This document shows positions 1 through 12,712 of a stretch of DNA of 64,000 nt, one piece after another. The stretch comes from Flectonema sp. DT1601 (lineage: Eukaryota; Euglenozoa; Diplonemea; Diplonemida; Diplonemidae). A program made the position numbers and the translations under genes. Location of the stretch: contig OZ025838.1 of NCBI GenBank assembly GCA_964019425.1, positions 1 through 64,000 on the forward strand, in the 5' to 3' direction. How positions within the stretch are numbered: position 1 is the stretch's first letter; each line of letters opens with the position of its first letter. Under the pieces are notes generated by a model. The model had not been told where the DNA came from and ran no database searches. It worked only from the letters and a program-made list of their open reading frames with translations.

Positions 1-3000
1 TTGCGGGTTTGCGGGTTTGCGGGTTTGCGGGTTTGCGGGTTTGCGGGTTTGCGGGTTTGCGGGTTTGCGGGTTTGCGGGTTTGCGGTTTGCGGGTTTGCG
101 GGTTTGCGGGTTTGCGGGTTTGCGGGTTTGCGGGTTTGCGGTTTGCGGTTTGCGGGTTTGCGGGTTTGCGGTTTGCGGGTTTGCGGGTTTGCGGGTTTGC
201 GGGTTTGCGGGTTTTGCGGGTTTGCGGGTTTGCGGGTTTGCGGGTTTGCGGGTTTGCGGGTTTGCGGGTTTGCGGGTTTGCGGGTTTGCGGGTTTGCGGG
301 TTTGCGGTTTGCGGGTTTGCGGGTTTGCGGGTTTGCGGGTTTGCGGGTTTGCGGGTTTGCGGGTTTGCGGTTTGCGGGTTTGCGGGTTTGCGGGTTTGCG
401 GGTTTGCGGGTTTGCGGGTTTGCGGGTTTGCGGGTTTGCGGGTTTGCGGGTTTGCGGGTTTGCGGGTTTGCGGGTTTGCGGGTTTGCGGGTTTGCGGGTT
501 TGCGGGTTTGCGGGTTTGCGGGTTTGCGGGTTTGCGGGTTTGCGGGTTTGCGGGTTTGCGGGTTTGCGGGTTTGCGGGTTTGCGGGTTTGCGGGTTTGCG
601 GGTTTGCGGGTTTGCGGGTTTGCGGGTTTGCGGGTTTGCGGGTTTGCGGGTTTGCGGGTTTGCGGGTTTGCGGGTTTGCGGGTTTGCGGGTTTGCGGGTT
701 TGCGGGTTTGCGGGTTTGCGGGTTTGCGGGTTTGCGGGTTTGCGGGTTTGCGGGTTTGCGGGTTTGCGGGTTTGCGGGTTTGCGGGTTTGCGGGTTTGCG
801 GGTTTGCGGGTTTGCGGGTTTGCGGGTTTGCGGGTTTGCGGGTTTGCGGGTTTGCGGGTTTGCGGGTTTGCGGGTTTGCGGGTTTGCGGGTTTGCGGGTT
901 TGCGGGTTTGCGGGTTTGCGGGTTTGCGGGTTTGCGGGTTTGCGGGTTTGCGGGTTTGCGGGTTTGCGGGTTTGCGGGTTTGCGGGTTTGCGGGTTTGCG
1001 GGTTTGCGGGTTTGCGGGTTTGCGGGTTTGCGGGTTTGCGGGTTTGCGGGTTTGCGGGTTTGCGGGTTTGCGGGTTTGCGGGTTTGCGGGTTTGCGGGTT
1101 TGCGGGTTTGCGGGTTTGCGGGTTTGCGGGTTTGCGGGTTTGCGGGTTTGCGGGTTTGCGGGTTTGCGGGTTTGCGGGTTTGCGGGTTTGCGGGTTTGCG
1201 GGTTTGCGGGTTTGCGGGTTTGCGGGTTTGCGGGTTTGCGGGTTTGCGGGTTTGCGGGTTTGCGGGTTTGCGGGTTTGCGGGTTTGCGGGTTTGCGGGTT
1301 TGCGGGTTTGCGGGTTTGCGGGTTTGCGGGTTTGCGGGTTTGCGGGTTTGCGGGTTTGCGGGTTTGCGGGTTTGCGGGTTTGCGGGTTTGCGGGTTTGCG
1401 GGTTTGCGGGTTTGCGGGTTTGCGGGTTTGCGGGTTTGCGGGTTTGCGGGTTTGCGGGTTTGCGGGTTTGCGGGTTTGCGGGTTTGCGGGTTTGCGGGTT
1501 TGCGGGTTTGCGGGTTTGCGGGTTTGCGGGTTTGCGGGTTTGCGGGTTTGCGGGTTTGCGGGTTTGCGGGTTTGCGGGTTTGCGGGTTTGCGGGTTTGCG
1601 GGTTTGCGGGTTTGCGGGTTTGCGGGTTTGCGGGTTTGCGGGTTTGCGGGTTTGCGGGTTTGCGGGTTTGCGGGTTTGCGGGTTTGCGGGTTTGCGGGTT
1701 TGCGGGTTTGCGGGTTTGCGGGTTTGCGGGTTTGCGGGTTTGCGGGTTTGCGGGTTTGCGGGTTTGCGGGTTTGCGGGTTTGCGGGTTTGCGGGTTTGCG
1801 GGTTTGCGGGTTTGCGGGTTTGCGGGTTTGCGGGTTTGCGGGTTTGCGGGTTTGCGGGTTTGCGGGTTTGCGGGTTTGCGGGTTTGCGGGTTTGCGGGTT
1901 TGCGGGTTTGCGGGTTTGCGGGTTTGCGGGTTTGCGGGTTTGCGGGTTTGCGGGTTTGCGGGTTTGCGGGTTTGCGGGTTTGCGGGTTTGCGGGTTTGCG
2001 GGTTTGCGGGTTTGCGGGTTTGCGGGTTTGCGGGTTTGCGGGTTTGCGGGTTTGCGGGTTTGCGGGTTTGCGGGTTTGCGGGTTTGCGGGTTTGCGGGTT
2101 TGCGGGTTTGCGGGTTTGCGGGTTTGCGGGTTTGCGGGTTTGCGGGTTTGCGGGTTTGCGGGTTTGCGGGTTTGCGGGTTTGCGGGTTTGCGGGTTTGCG
2201 GGTTTGCGGGTTTGCGGGTTTGCGGGTTTGCGGGTTTGCGGGTTTGCGGGTTTGCGGGTTTGCGGGTTTGCGGGTTTGCGGGTTTGCGGGTTTGCGGGTT
2301 TGCGGGTTTGCGGGTTTGCGGGTTTGCGGGTTTGCGGGTTTGCGGGTTTGCGGGTTTGCGGGTTTGCGGGTTTGCGGGTTTGCGGGTTTGCGGGTTTGCG
2401 GGTTTGCGGGTTTGCGGGTTTGCGGGTTTGCGGGTTTGCGGGTTTGCGGGTTTGCGGGTTTGCGGGTTTGCGGGTTTGCGGGTTTGCGGGTTTGCGGGTT
2501 TGCGGGTTTGCGGGTTTGCGGGTTTGCGGGTTTGCGGGTTTGCGGGTTTGCGGGTTTGCGGGTTTGCGGGTTTGCGGGTTTGCGGGTTTGCGGGTTTGCG
2601 GGTTTGCGGGTTTGCGGGTTTGCGGGTTTGCGGGTTTGCGGGTTTGCGGGTTTGCGGGTTTGCGGGTTTGCGGGTTTGCGGGTTTGCGGGTTTGCGGGTT
2701 TGCGGGTTTGCGGGTTTGCGGGTTTGCGGGTTTGCGGGTTTGCGGGTTTGCGGGTTTGCGGGTTTGCGGGTTTGCGGGTTTGCGGGTTTGCGGGTTTGCG
2801 GGTTTGCGGGTTTGCGGGTTTGCGGGTTTGCGGGTTTGCGGGTTTGCGGGTTTGCGGGTTTGCGGGTTTGCGGGTTTGCGGGTTTGCGGGTTTGCGGGTT
2901 TGCGGGTTTGCGGGTTTGCGGGTTTGCGGGTTTGCGGGTTTGCGGGTTTGCGGGTTTGCGGGTTTGCGGGTTTGCGGGTTTGCGGGTTTGCGGGTTTGCG

Positions 3001-6000
3001 GGTTTGCGGGTTTGCGGGTTTGCGGGTTTGCGGGTTTGCGGGTTTGCGGGTTTGCGGGTTTGCGGGTTTGCGGGTTTGCGGGTTTGCGGGTTTGCGGGTT
3101 TGCGGGTTTGCGGGTTTGCGGGTTTGCGGGTTTGCGGGTTTGCGGGTTTGCGGGTTTGCGGGTTTGCGGGTTTGCGGGTTTGCGGGTTTGCGGGTTTGCG
3201 GGTTTGCGGGTTTGCGGGTTTGCGGGTTTGCGGGTTTGCGGGTTTGCGGGTTTGCGGGTTTGCGGGTTTGCGGGTTTGCGGGTTTGCGGGTTTGCGGGTT
3301 TGCGGGTTTGCGGGTTTGCGGGTTTGCGGGTTTGCGGGTTTGCGGGTTTGCGGGTTTGCGGGTTTGCGGGTTTGCGGGTTTGCGGGTTTGCGGGTTTGCG
3401 GGTTTGCGGGTTTGCGGGTTTGCGGGTTTGCGGGTTTGCGGGTTTGCGGGTTTGCGGGTTTGCGGGTTTGCGGGTTTGCGGGTTTGCGGGTTTGCGGGTT
3501 TGCGGGTTTGCGGGTTTGCGGGTTTGCGGGTTTGCGGGTTTGCGGGTTTGCGGGTTTGCGGGTTTGCGGGTTTGCGGGTTTGCGGGTTTGCGGGTTTGCG
3601 GGTTTGCGGGTTTGCGGGTTTGCGGGTTTGCGGGTTTGCGGGTTTGCGGGTTTGCGGGTTTGCGGGTTTGCGGGTTTGCGGGTTTGCGGGTTTGCGGGTT
3701 TGCGGGTTTGCGGGTTTGCGGGTTTGCGGGTTTGCGGGTTTGCGGGTTTGCGGGTTTGCGGGTTTGCGGGTTTGCGGGTTTGCGGGTTTGCGGGTTTGCG
3801 GGTTTGCGGGTTTGCGGGTTTGCGGGTTTGCGGGTTTGCGGGTTTGCGGGTTTGCGGGTTTGCGGGTTTGCGGGTTTGCGGGTTTGCGGGTTTGCGGGTT
3901 TGCGGGTTTGCGGGTTTGCGGGTTTGCGGGTTTGCGGGTTTGCGGGTTTGCGGGTTTGCGGGTTTGCGGGTTTGCGGGTTTGCGGGTTTGCGGGTTTGCG
4001 GGTTTGCGGGTTTGCGGGTTTGCGGGTTTGCGGGTTTGCGGGTTTGCGGGTTTGCGGGTTTGCGGGTTTGCGGGTTTGCGGGTTTGCGGGTTTGCGGGTT
4101 TGCGGGTTTGCGGGTTTGCGGGTTTGCGGGTTTGCGGGTTTGCGGGTTTGCGGGTTTGCGGGTTTGCGGGTTTGCGGGTTTGCGGGTTTGCGGGTTTGCG
4201 GGTTTGCGGGTTTGCGGGTTTGCGGGTTTGCGGGTTTGCGGGTTTGCGGGTTTGCGGGTTTGCGGGTTTGCGGGTTTGCGGGTTTGCGGGTTTGCGGGTT
4301 TGCGGGTTTGCGGGTTTGCGGGTTTGCGGGTTTGCGGGTTTGCGGGTTTGCGGGTTTGCGGGTTTGCGGGTTTGCGGGTTTGCGGGTTTGCGGGTTTGCG
4401 GGTTTGCGGGTTTGCGGGTTTGCGGGTTTGCGGGTTTGCGGGTTTGCGGGTTTGCGGGTTTGCGGGTTTGCGGGTTTGCGGGTTTGCGGGTTTGCGGGTT
4501 TGCGGGTTTGCGGGTTTGCGGGTTTGCGGGTTTGCGGGTTTGCGGGTTTGCGGGTTTGCGGGTTTGCGGGTTTGCGGGTTTGCGGGTTTGCGGGTTTGCG
4601 GGTTTGCGGGTTTGCGGGTTTGCGGGTTTGCGGGTTTGCGGGTTTGCGGGTTTGCGGGTTTGCGGGTTTGCGGGTTTGCGGGTTTGCGGGTTTGCGGGTT
4701 TGCGGGTTTGCGGGTTTGCGGGTTTGCGGGTTTGCGGGTTTGCGGGTTTGCGGGTTTGCGGGTTTGCGGGTTTGCGGGTTTGCGGGTTTGCGGGTTTGCG
4801 GGTTTGCGGGTTTGCGGGTTTGCGGGTTTGCGGGTTTGCGGGTTTGCGGGTTTGCGGGTTTGCGGGTTTGCGGGTTTGCGGGTTTGCGGGTTTGCGGGTT
4901 TGCGGGTTTGCGGGTTTGCGGGTTTGCGGGTTTGCGGGTTTGCGGGTTTGCGGGTTTGCGGGTTTGCGGGTTTGCGGGTTTGCGGGTTTGCGGGTTTGCG
5001 GGTTTGCGGGTTTGCGGGTTTGCGGGTTTGCGGGTTTGCGGGTTTGCGGGTTTGCGGGTTTGCGGGTTTGCGGGTTTGCGGGTTTGCGGGTTTGCGGGTT
5101 TGCGGGTTTGCGGGTTTGCGGGTTTGCGGGTTTGCGGGTTTGCGGGTTTGCGGGTTTGCGGGTTTGCGGGTTTGCGGGTTTGCGGGTTTGCGGGTTTGCG
5201 GGTTTGCGGGTTTGCGGGTTTGCGGGTTTGCGGGTTTGCGGGTTTGCGGGTTTGCGGGTTTGCGGGTTTGCGGGTTTGCGGGTTTGCGGGTTTGCGGGTT
5301 TGCGGGTTTGCGGGTTTGCGGGTTTGCGGGTTTGCGGGTTTGCGGGTTTGCGGGTTTGCGGGTTTGCGGGTTTGCGGGTTTGCGGGTTTGCGGGTTTGCG
5401 GGTTTGCGGGTTTGCGGGTTTGCGGGTTTGCGGGTTTGCGGGTTTGCGGGTTTGCGGGTTTGCGGGTTTGCGGGTTTGCGGGTTTGCGGGTTTGCGGGTT
5501 TGCGGGTTTGCGGGTTTGCGGGTTTGCGGGTTTGCGGGTTTGCGGGTTTGCGGGTTTGCGGGTTTGCGGGTTTGCGGGTTTGCGGGTTTGCGGGTTTGCG
5601 GGTTTGCGGGTTTGCGGGTTTGCGGGTTTGCGGGTTTGCGGGTTTGCGGGTTTGCGGGTTTGCGGGTTTGCGGGTTTGCGGGTTTGCGGGTTTGCGGGTT
5701 TGCGGGTTTGCGGGTTTGCGGGTTTGCGGGTTTGCGGGTTTGCGGGTTTGCGGGTTTGCGGGTTTGCGGGTTTGCGGGTTTGCGGGTTTGCGGGTTTGCG
5801 GGTTTGCGGGTTTGCGGGTTTGCGGGTTTGCGGGTTTGCGGGTTTGCGGGTTTGCGGGTTTGCGGGTTTGCGGGTTTGCGGGTTTGCGGGTTTGCGGGTT
5901 TGCGGGTTTGCGGGTTTGCGGGTTTGCGGGTTTGCGGGTTTGCGGGTTTGCGGGTTTGCGGGTTTGCGGGTTTGCGGGTTTGCGGGTTTGCGGGTTTGCG

Positions 6001-9000
6001 GGTTTGCGGGTTTGCGGGTTTGCGGGTTTGCGGGTTTGCGGGTTTGCGGGTTTGCGGGTTTGCGGGTTTGCGGGTTTGCGGGTTTGCGGGTTTGCGGGTT
6101 TGCGGGTTTGCGGGTTTGCGGGTTTGCGGGTTTGCGGGTTTGCGGGTTTGCGGGTTTGCGGGTTTGCGGGTTTGCGGGTTTGCGGGTTTGCGGGTTTGCG
6201 GGTTTGCGGGTTTGCGGGTTTGCGGGTTTGCGGGTTTGCGGGTTTGCGGGTTTGCGGGTTTGCGGGTTTGCGGGTTTGCGGGTTTGCGGGTTTGCGGGTT
6301 TGCGGGTTTGCGGGTTTGCGGGTTTGCGGGTTTGCGGGTTTGCGGGTTTGCGGGTTTGCGGGTTTGCGGGTTTGCGGGTTTGCGGGTTTGCGGGTTTGCG
6401 GGTTTGCGGGTTTGCGGGTTTGCGGGTTTGCGGGTTTGCGGGTTTGCGGGTTTGCGGGTTTGCGGGTTTGCGGGTTTGCGGGTTTGCGGGTTTGCGGGTT
6501 TGCGGGTTTGCGGGTTTGCGGGTTTGCGGGTTTGCGGGTTTGCGGGTTTGCGGGTTTGCGGGTTTGCGGGTTTGCGGGTTTGCGGGTTTGCGGGTTTGCG
6601 GGTTTGCGGGTTTGCGGGTTTGCGGGTTTGCGGGTTTGCGGGTTTGCGGGTTTGCGGGTTTGCGGGTTTGCGGGTTTGCGGGTTTGCGGGTTTGCGGGTT
6701 TGCGGGTTTGCGGGTTTGCGGGTTTGCGGGTTTGCGGGTTTGCGGGTTTGCGGGTTTGCGGGTTTGCGGGTTTGCGGGTTTGCGGGTTTGCGGGTTTGCG
6801 GGTTTGCGGGTTTGCGGGTTTGCGGGTTTGCGGGTTTGCGGGTTTGCGGGTTTGCGGGTTTGCGGGTTTGCGGGTTTGCGGGTTTGCGGGTTTGCGGGTT
6901 TGCGGGTTTGCGGGTTTGCGGGTTTGCGGGTTTGCGGGTTTGCGGGTTTGCGGGTTTGCGGGTTTGCGGGTTTGCGGGTTTGCGGGTTTGCGGGTTTGCG
7001 GGTTTGCGGGTTTGCGGGTTTGCGGGTTTGCGGGTTTGCGGGTTTGCGGGTTTGCGGGTTTGCGGGTTTGCGGGTTTGCGGGTTTGCGGGTTTGCGGGTT
7101 TGCGGGTTTGCGGGTTTGCGGGTTTGCGGGTTTGCGGGTTTGCGGGTTTGCGGGTTTGCGGGTTTGCGGGTTTGCGGGTTTGCGGGTTTGCGGGTTTGCG
7201 GGTTTGCGGGTTTGCGGGTTTGCGGGTTTGCGGGTTTGCGGGTTTGCGGGTTTGCGGGTTTGCGGGTTTGCGGGTTTGCGGGTTTGCGGGTTTGCGGGTT
7301 TGCGGGTTTGCGGGTTTGCGGGTTTGCGGGTTTGCGGGTTTGCGGGTTTGCGGGTTTGCGGGTTTGCGGGTTTGCGGGTTTGCGGGTTTGCGGGTTTGCG
7401 GGTTTGCGGGTTTGCGGGTTTGCGGGTTTGCGGGTTTGCGGGTTTGCGGGTTTGCGGGTTTGCGGGTTTGCGGGTTTGCGGGTTTGCGGGTTTGCGGGTT
7501 TGCGGGTTTGCGGGTTTGCGGGTTTGCGGGTTTGCGGGTTTGCGGGTTTGCGGGTTTGCGGGTTTGCGGGTTTGCGGGTTTGCGGGTTTGCGGGTTTGCG
7601 GGTTTGCGGGTTTGCGGGTTTGCGGGTTTGCGGGTTTGCGGGTTTGCGGGTTTGCGGGTTTGCGGGTTTGCGGGTTTGCGGGTTTGCGGGTTTGCGGGTT
7701 TGCGGGTTTGCGGGTTTGCGGGTTTGCGGGTTTGCGGGTTTGCGGGTTTGCGGGTTTGCGGGTTTGCGGGTTTGCGGGTTTGCGGGTTTGCGGGTTTGCG
7801 GGTTTGCGGGTTTGCGGGTTTGCGGGTTTGCGGGTTTGCGGGTTTGCGGGTTTGCGGGTTTGCGGGTTTGCGGGTTTGCGGGTTTGCGGGTTTGCGGGTT
7901 TGCGGGTTTGCGGGTTTGCGGGTTTGCGGGTTTGCGGGTTTGCGGGTTTGCGGGTTTGCGGGTTTGCGGGTTTGCGGGTTTGCGGGTTTGCGGGTTTGCG
8001 GGTTTGCGGGTTTGCGGGTTTGCGGGTTTGCGGGTTTGCGGGTTTGCGGGTTTGCGGGTTTGCGGGTTTGCGGGTTTGCGGGTTTGCGGGTTTGCGGGTT
8101 TGCGGGTTTGCGGGTTTGCGGGTTTGCGGGTTTGCGGGTTTGCGGGTTTGCGGGTTTGCGGGTTTGCGGGTTTGCGGGTTTGCGGGTTTGCGGGTTTGCG
8201 GGTTTGCGGGTTTGCGGGTTTGCGGGTTTGCGGGTTTGCGGGTTTGCGGGTTTGCGGGTTTGCGGGTTTGCGGGTTTGCGGGTTTGCGGGTTTGCGGGTT
8301 TGCGGGTTTGCGGGTTTGCGGGTTTGCGGGTTTGCGGGTTTGCGGGTTTGCGGGTTTGCGGGTTTGCGGGTTTGCGGGTTTGCGGGTTTGCGGGTTTGCG
8401 GGTTTGCGGGTTTGCGGGTTTGCGGGTTTGCGGGTTTGCGGGTTTGCGGGTTTGCGGGTTTGCGGGTTTGCGGGTTTGCGGGTTTGCGGGTTTGCGGGTT
8501 TGCGGGTTTGCGGGTTTGCGGGTTTGCGGGTTTGCGGGTTTGCGGGTTTGCGGGTTTGCGGGTTTGCGGGTTTGCGGGTTTGCGGGTTTGCGGGTTTGCG
8601 GGTTTGCGGGTTTGCGGGTTTGCGGGTTTGCGGGTTTGCGGGTTTGCGGGTTTGCGGGTTTGCGGGTTTGCGGGTTTGCGGGTTTGCGGGTTTGCGGGTT
8701 TGCGGGTTTGCGGGTTTGCGGGTTTGCGGGTTTGCGGGTTTGCGGGTTTGCGGGTTTGCGGGTTTGCGGGTTTGCGGGTTTGCGGGTTTGCGGGTTTGCG
8801 GGTTTGCGGGTTTGCGGGTTTGCGGGTTTGCGGGTTTGCGGGTTTGCGGGTTTGCGGGTTTGCGGGTTTGCGGGTTTGCGGGTTTGCGGGTTTGCGGGTT
8901 TGCGGGTTTGCGGGTTTGCGGGTTTGCGGGTTTGCGGGTTTGCGGGTTTGCGGGTTTGCGGGTTTGCGGGTTTGCGGGTTTGCGGGTTTGCGGGTTTGCG

Positions 9001-11634
9001 GGTTTGCGGGTTTGCGGGTTTGCGGGTTTGCGGGTTTGCGGGTTTGCGGGTTTGCGGGTTTGCGGGTTTGCGGGTTTGCGGGTTTGCGGGTTTGCGGGTT
9101 TGCGGGTTTGCGGGTTTGCGGGTTTGCGGGTTTGCGGGTTTGCGGGTTTGCGGGTTTGCGGGTTTGCGGGTTTGCGGGTTTGCGGGTTTGCGGGTTTGCG
9201 GGTTTGCGGGTTTGCGGGTTTGCGGGTTTGCGGGTTTGCGGGTTTGCGGGTTTGCGGGTTTGCGGGTTTGCGGGTTTGCGGGTTTGCGGGTTTGCGGGTT
9301 TGCGGGTTTGCGGGTTTGCGGGTTTGCGGGTTTGCGGGTTTGCGGGTTTGCGGGTTTGCGGGTTTGCGGGTTTGCGGGTTTGCGGGTTTGCGGGTTTGCG
9401 GGTTTGCGGGTTTGCGGGTTTGCGGGTTTGCGGGTTTGCGGGTTTGCGGGTTTGCGGGTTTGCGGGTTTGCGGGTTTGCGGGTTTGCGGGTTTGCGGGTT
9501 TGCGGGTTTGCGGGTTTGCGGGTTTGCGGGTTTGCGGGTTTGCGGGTTTGCGGGTTTGCGGGTTTGCGGGTTTGCGGGTTTGCGGGTTTGCGGGTTTGCG
9601 GGTTTGCGGGTTTGCGGGTTTGCGGGTTTGCGGGTTTGCGGGTTTGCGGGTTTGCGGGTTTGCGGGTTTGCGGGTTTGCGGGTTTGCGGGTTTGCGGGTT
9701 TGCGGGTTTGCGGGTTTGCGGGTTTGCGGGTTTGCGGGTTTGCGGGTTTGCGGGTTTGCGGGTTTGCGGGTTTGCGGGTTTGCGGGTTTGCGGGTTTGCG
9801 GGTTTGCGGGTTTGCGGGTTTGCGGGTTTGCGGGTTTGCGGGTTTGCGGGTTTGCGGGTTTGCGGGTTTGCGGGTTTGCGGGTTTGCGGGTTTGCGGGTT
9901 TGCGGGTTTGCGGGTTTGCGGGTTTGCGGGTTTGCGGGTTTGCGGGTTTGCGGGTTTGCGGGTTTGCGGGTTTGCGGGTTTGCGGGTTTGCGGGTTTGCG
10001 GGTTTGCGGGTTTGCGGGTTTGCGGGTTTGCGGGTTTGCGGGTTTGCGGGTTTGCGGGTTTGCGGGTTTGCGGGTTTGCGGGTTTGCGGGTTTGCGGGTT
10101 TGCGGGTTTGCGGGTTTGCGGGTTTGCGGGTTTGCGGGTTTGCGGGTTTGCGGGTTTGCGGGTTTGCGGGTTTGCGGGTTTGCGGGTTTGCGGGTTTGCG
10201 GGTTTGCGGGTTTGCGGGTTTGCGGGTTTGCGGGTTTGCGGGTTTGCGGGTTTGCGGGTTTGCGGGTTTGCGGGTTTGCGGGTTTGCGGGTTTGCGGGTT
10301 TGCGGGTTTGCGGGTTTGCGGGTTTGCGGGTTTGCGGGTTTGCGGGTTTGCGGGTTTGCGGGTTTGCGGGTTTGCGGGTTTGCGGGTTTGCGGGTTTGCG
10401 GGTTTGCGGGTTTGCGGGTTTGCGGGTTTGCGGGTTTGCGGGTTTGCGGGTTTGCGGGTTTGCGGGTTTGCGGGTTTGCGGGTTTGCGGGTTTGCGGGTT
10501 TGCGGGTTTGCGGGTTTGCGGGTTTGCGGGTTTGCGGGTTTGCGGGTTTGCGGGTTTGCGGGTTTGCGGGTTTGCGGGTTTGCGGGTTTGCGGGTTTGCG
10601 GGTTTGCGGGTTTGCGGGTTTGCGGGTTTGCGGGTTTGCGGGTTTGCGGGTTTGCGGGTTTGCGGGTTTGCGGGTTTGCGGGTTTGCGGGTTTGCGGGTT
10701 TGCGGGTTTGCGGGTTTGCGGGTTTGCGGGTTTGCGGGTTTGCGGGTTTGCGGGTTTGCGGGTTTGCGGGTTTGCGGGTTTGCGGGTTTGCGGGTTTGCG
10801 GGTTTGCGGGTTTGCGGGTTTGCGGGTTTGCGGGTTTGCGGGTTTGCGGGTTTGCGGGTTTGCGGGTTTGCGGGTTTGCGGGTTTGCGGGTTTGCGGGTT
10901 TGCGGGTTTGCGGGTTTGCGGGTTTGCGGGTTTGCGGGTTTGCGGGTTTGCGGGTTTGCGGGTTTGCGGGTTTGCGGGTTTGCGGGTTTGCGGGTTTGCG
11001 GGTTTGCGGGTTTGCGGGTTTGCGGGTTTGCGGGTTTGCGGGTTTGCGGGTTTGCGGGTTTGCGGGTTTGCGGGTTTGCGGGTTTGCGGGTTTGCGGGTT
11101 TGCGGGTTTGCGGGTTTGCGGGTTTGCGGGTTTGCGGGTTTGCGGGTTTGCGGGTTTGCGGGTTTGCGGGTTTGCGGGTTTGCGGGTTTGCGGGTTTGCG
11201 GGTTTGCGGGTTTGCGGGTTTGCGGGTTTGCGGGTTTGCGGGTTTGCGGGTTTGCGGGTTTGCGGGTTTGCGGGTTTGCGGGTTTGCGGGTTTGCGGGTT
11301 TGCGGGTTTGCGGGTTTGCGGGTTTGCGGGTTTGCGGGTTTGCGGGTTTGCGGGTTTGCGGGTTTGCGGGTTTGCGGGTTTGCGGGTTTGCGGGTTTGCG
11401 GGTTTGCGGGTTTGCGGGTTTGCGGGTTTGCGGGTTTGCGGGTTTGCGGGTTTGCGGGTTTGCGGGTTTGCGGGTTTGCGGGTTTGCGGGTTTGCGGGTT
11501 TGCGGGTTTGCGGGTTTGCGGGTTTGCGGGTTTGCGGGTTTGCGGGTTTGCGGGTTTGCGGGTTTGCGGGTTTGCGGGTTTGCGGGTTTGCGGGTTTGCG
11601 GGTTTGCGGGTTTGCGGGTTTGCGGGTTTGCGGG
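1..11634 (+). repeat. TTTGCGGG satellite array (telomere-like)
   Basis: From 371 to 11634 the sequence is 1,408 uninterrupted perfect copies of TTTGCGGG. Positions 1-370 contain the same unit with about six 7-bp units (TTTGCGG) and one 9-bp unit. The 8-bp period contains no stop in any of the six frames, so long reading frames across it (repeating RVCGFAGL forward, KPANPQTR reverse) are artefacts. The unit resembles a telomere repeat in length and G-richness. However, the G-rich strand runs left to right, so at the left edge the 3' end would be C-rich, opposite to a normal telomere. It may be an internal satellite or a subtelomeric array. The irregular first 370 bases could be real array-edge decay or assembly error. 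Confidence 0.97.
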
Positions 11635-12290
11635 TCATCCCCCAATCGATGATCACCTCGTCCATCTCGATCAAGATGAACTGTTGGGAAGTCAGCTTCT
11701 GTACCTCTCCCCACCTTGACGCCGTCTTCCAGCACACCAAAGCCGCCAACTTCACGTCTCGTGCTTGTTCGTTCGCCCACCGGACCAGCGTTTCCTTTCC
11801 GATCGGCTGAGCTTGCTTGACAGGAACCGCCGCCCCTTGTGCCCGGAGCGCGGCCGCCAAGCTGAGGAGCGGCTGCCGTTCCAACCCCAGGTGTCGGAAC
11901 ACACCGGACAGCGCTTTTGCGTAATTCAGCTGCCCCTGTGGTGTGACGCTCGTTGCCAACACGAACAGTGCCGCCGCCTCGGCCGTAACCGGTATGTGTT
12001 GAGCCGCCGCCCAACCTTGCAACCTGCCCCACAGGTTGCGCCGTTTCTGCGAAGTCTCGGCCGCCCACATTTGTGCGACCACACCGCCCAACCGTTCCAA
12101 GGCCTCGTCGAGGTTGACAGCCCCTTCCTGTGCCAGCGGCCGTTCCCCGGCCCCCGCCACGTGCTCCAGAACCACTTGCCCAAACACCGACGGCATCATC
12201 GCCCCCTTGTCGGCCAAATGTCCTTCCCTCATACTTTCCATGTATGTTCTTCGTTGCTCCTGACGCACTTTTGGCTGCCCAGCATCTCCT
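11635..12290 (-). pseudogene. Tyrosine recombinase region of element 1 (partial)
   Basis: The minus strand encodes a stretch closely similar to the recombinase ORF of element 2, including the equivalent of its N-terminal SAM-like part (AKALSG..RHLGLE) and the segment around the first catalytic arginine (SRWGEV). The coding similarity stops where the long TTTGCGGG array begins. This is a fossil fragment of the element. Confidence 0.7.
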
Positions 12291-12712
12291 GCTAAGCCCA
12301 CCACGGTCTGCCTTCCGAATCCAGCCCCCCGAACCGGAACAACGACCCTTCGCCTCCTTCCAACCAGATCGGGTTTCACCCCCACTCCCGGTAGTACGAC
12401 CTCTCTGACCCCCTGGCCAGACATGTCCACTCCCCGAAGCGTGGCCTCCCCCACCTGGCTGGGCAAGCTTGTTTTGTCCTTCCTTCGAGCTTCTGTTCCT
12501 GGAACTGAAATCCCTCCGAACCTCCGGCAGTCCCGAGCCTCGTCCACCCGAACCCGACCCGAGCCGCCCACATCGACCAACAACCCTCCAACCGGTTTGG
12601 GAAAGTCCACCACCCCAAGAGACACGACCCCTCCGACCTGTTCCCGGTCGGGCATGTCTATCTCTCGGACCGGAACCCCTCCAACTCGGTTGGGAACCGC
12701 CAGAGCTGACCG

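Noticed and set aside
1-11634. CRISPR array
   Set aside because: The units are 8 bp, contiguous and without spacers, in a eukaryotic context.
1-11810. Three forward ORFs of about 3,900 aa across the TTTGCGGG array
   Set aside because: An 8-bp unit without stops leaves every frame open; the translation is only RVCGFAGL repeated.
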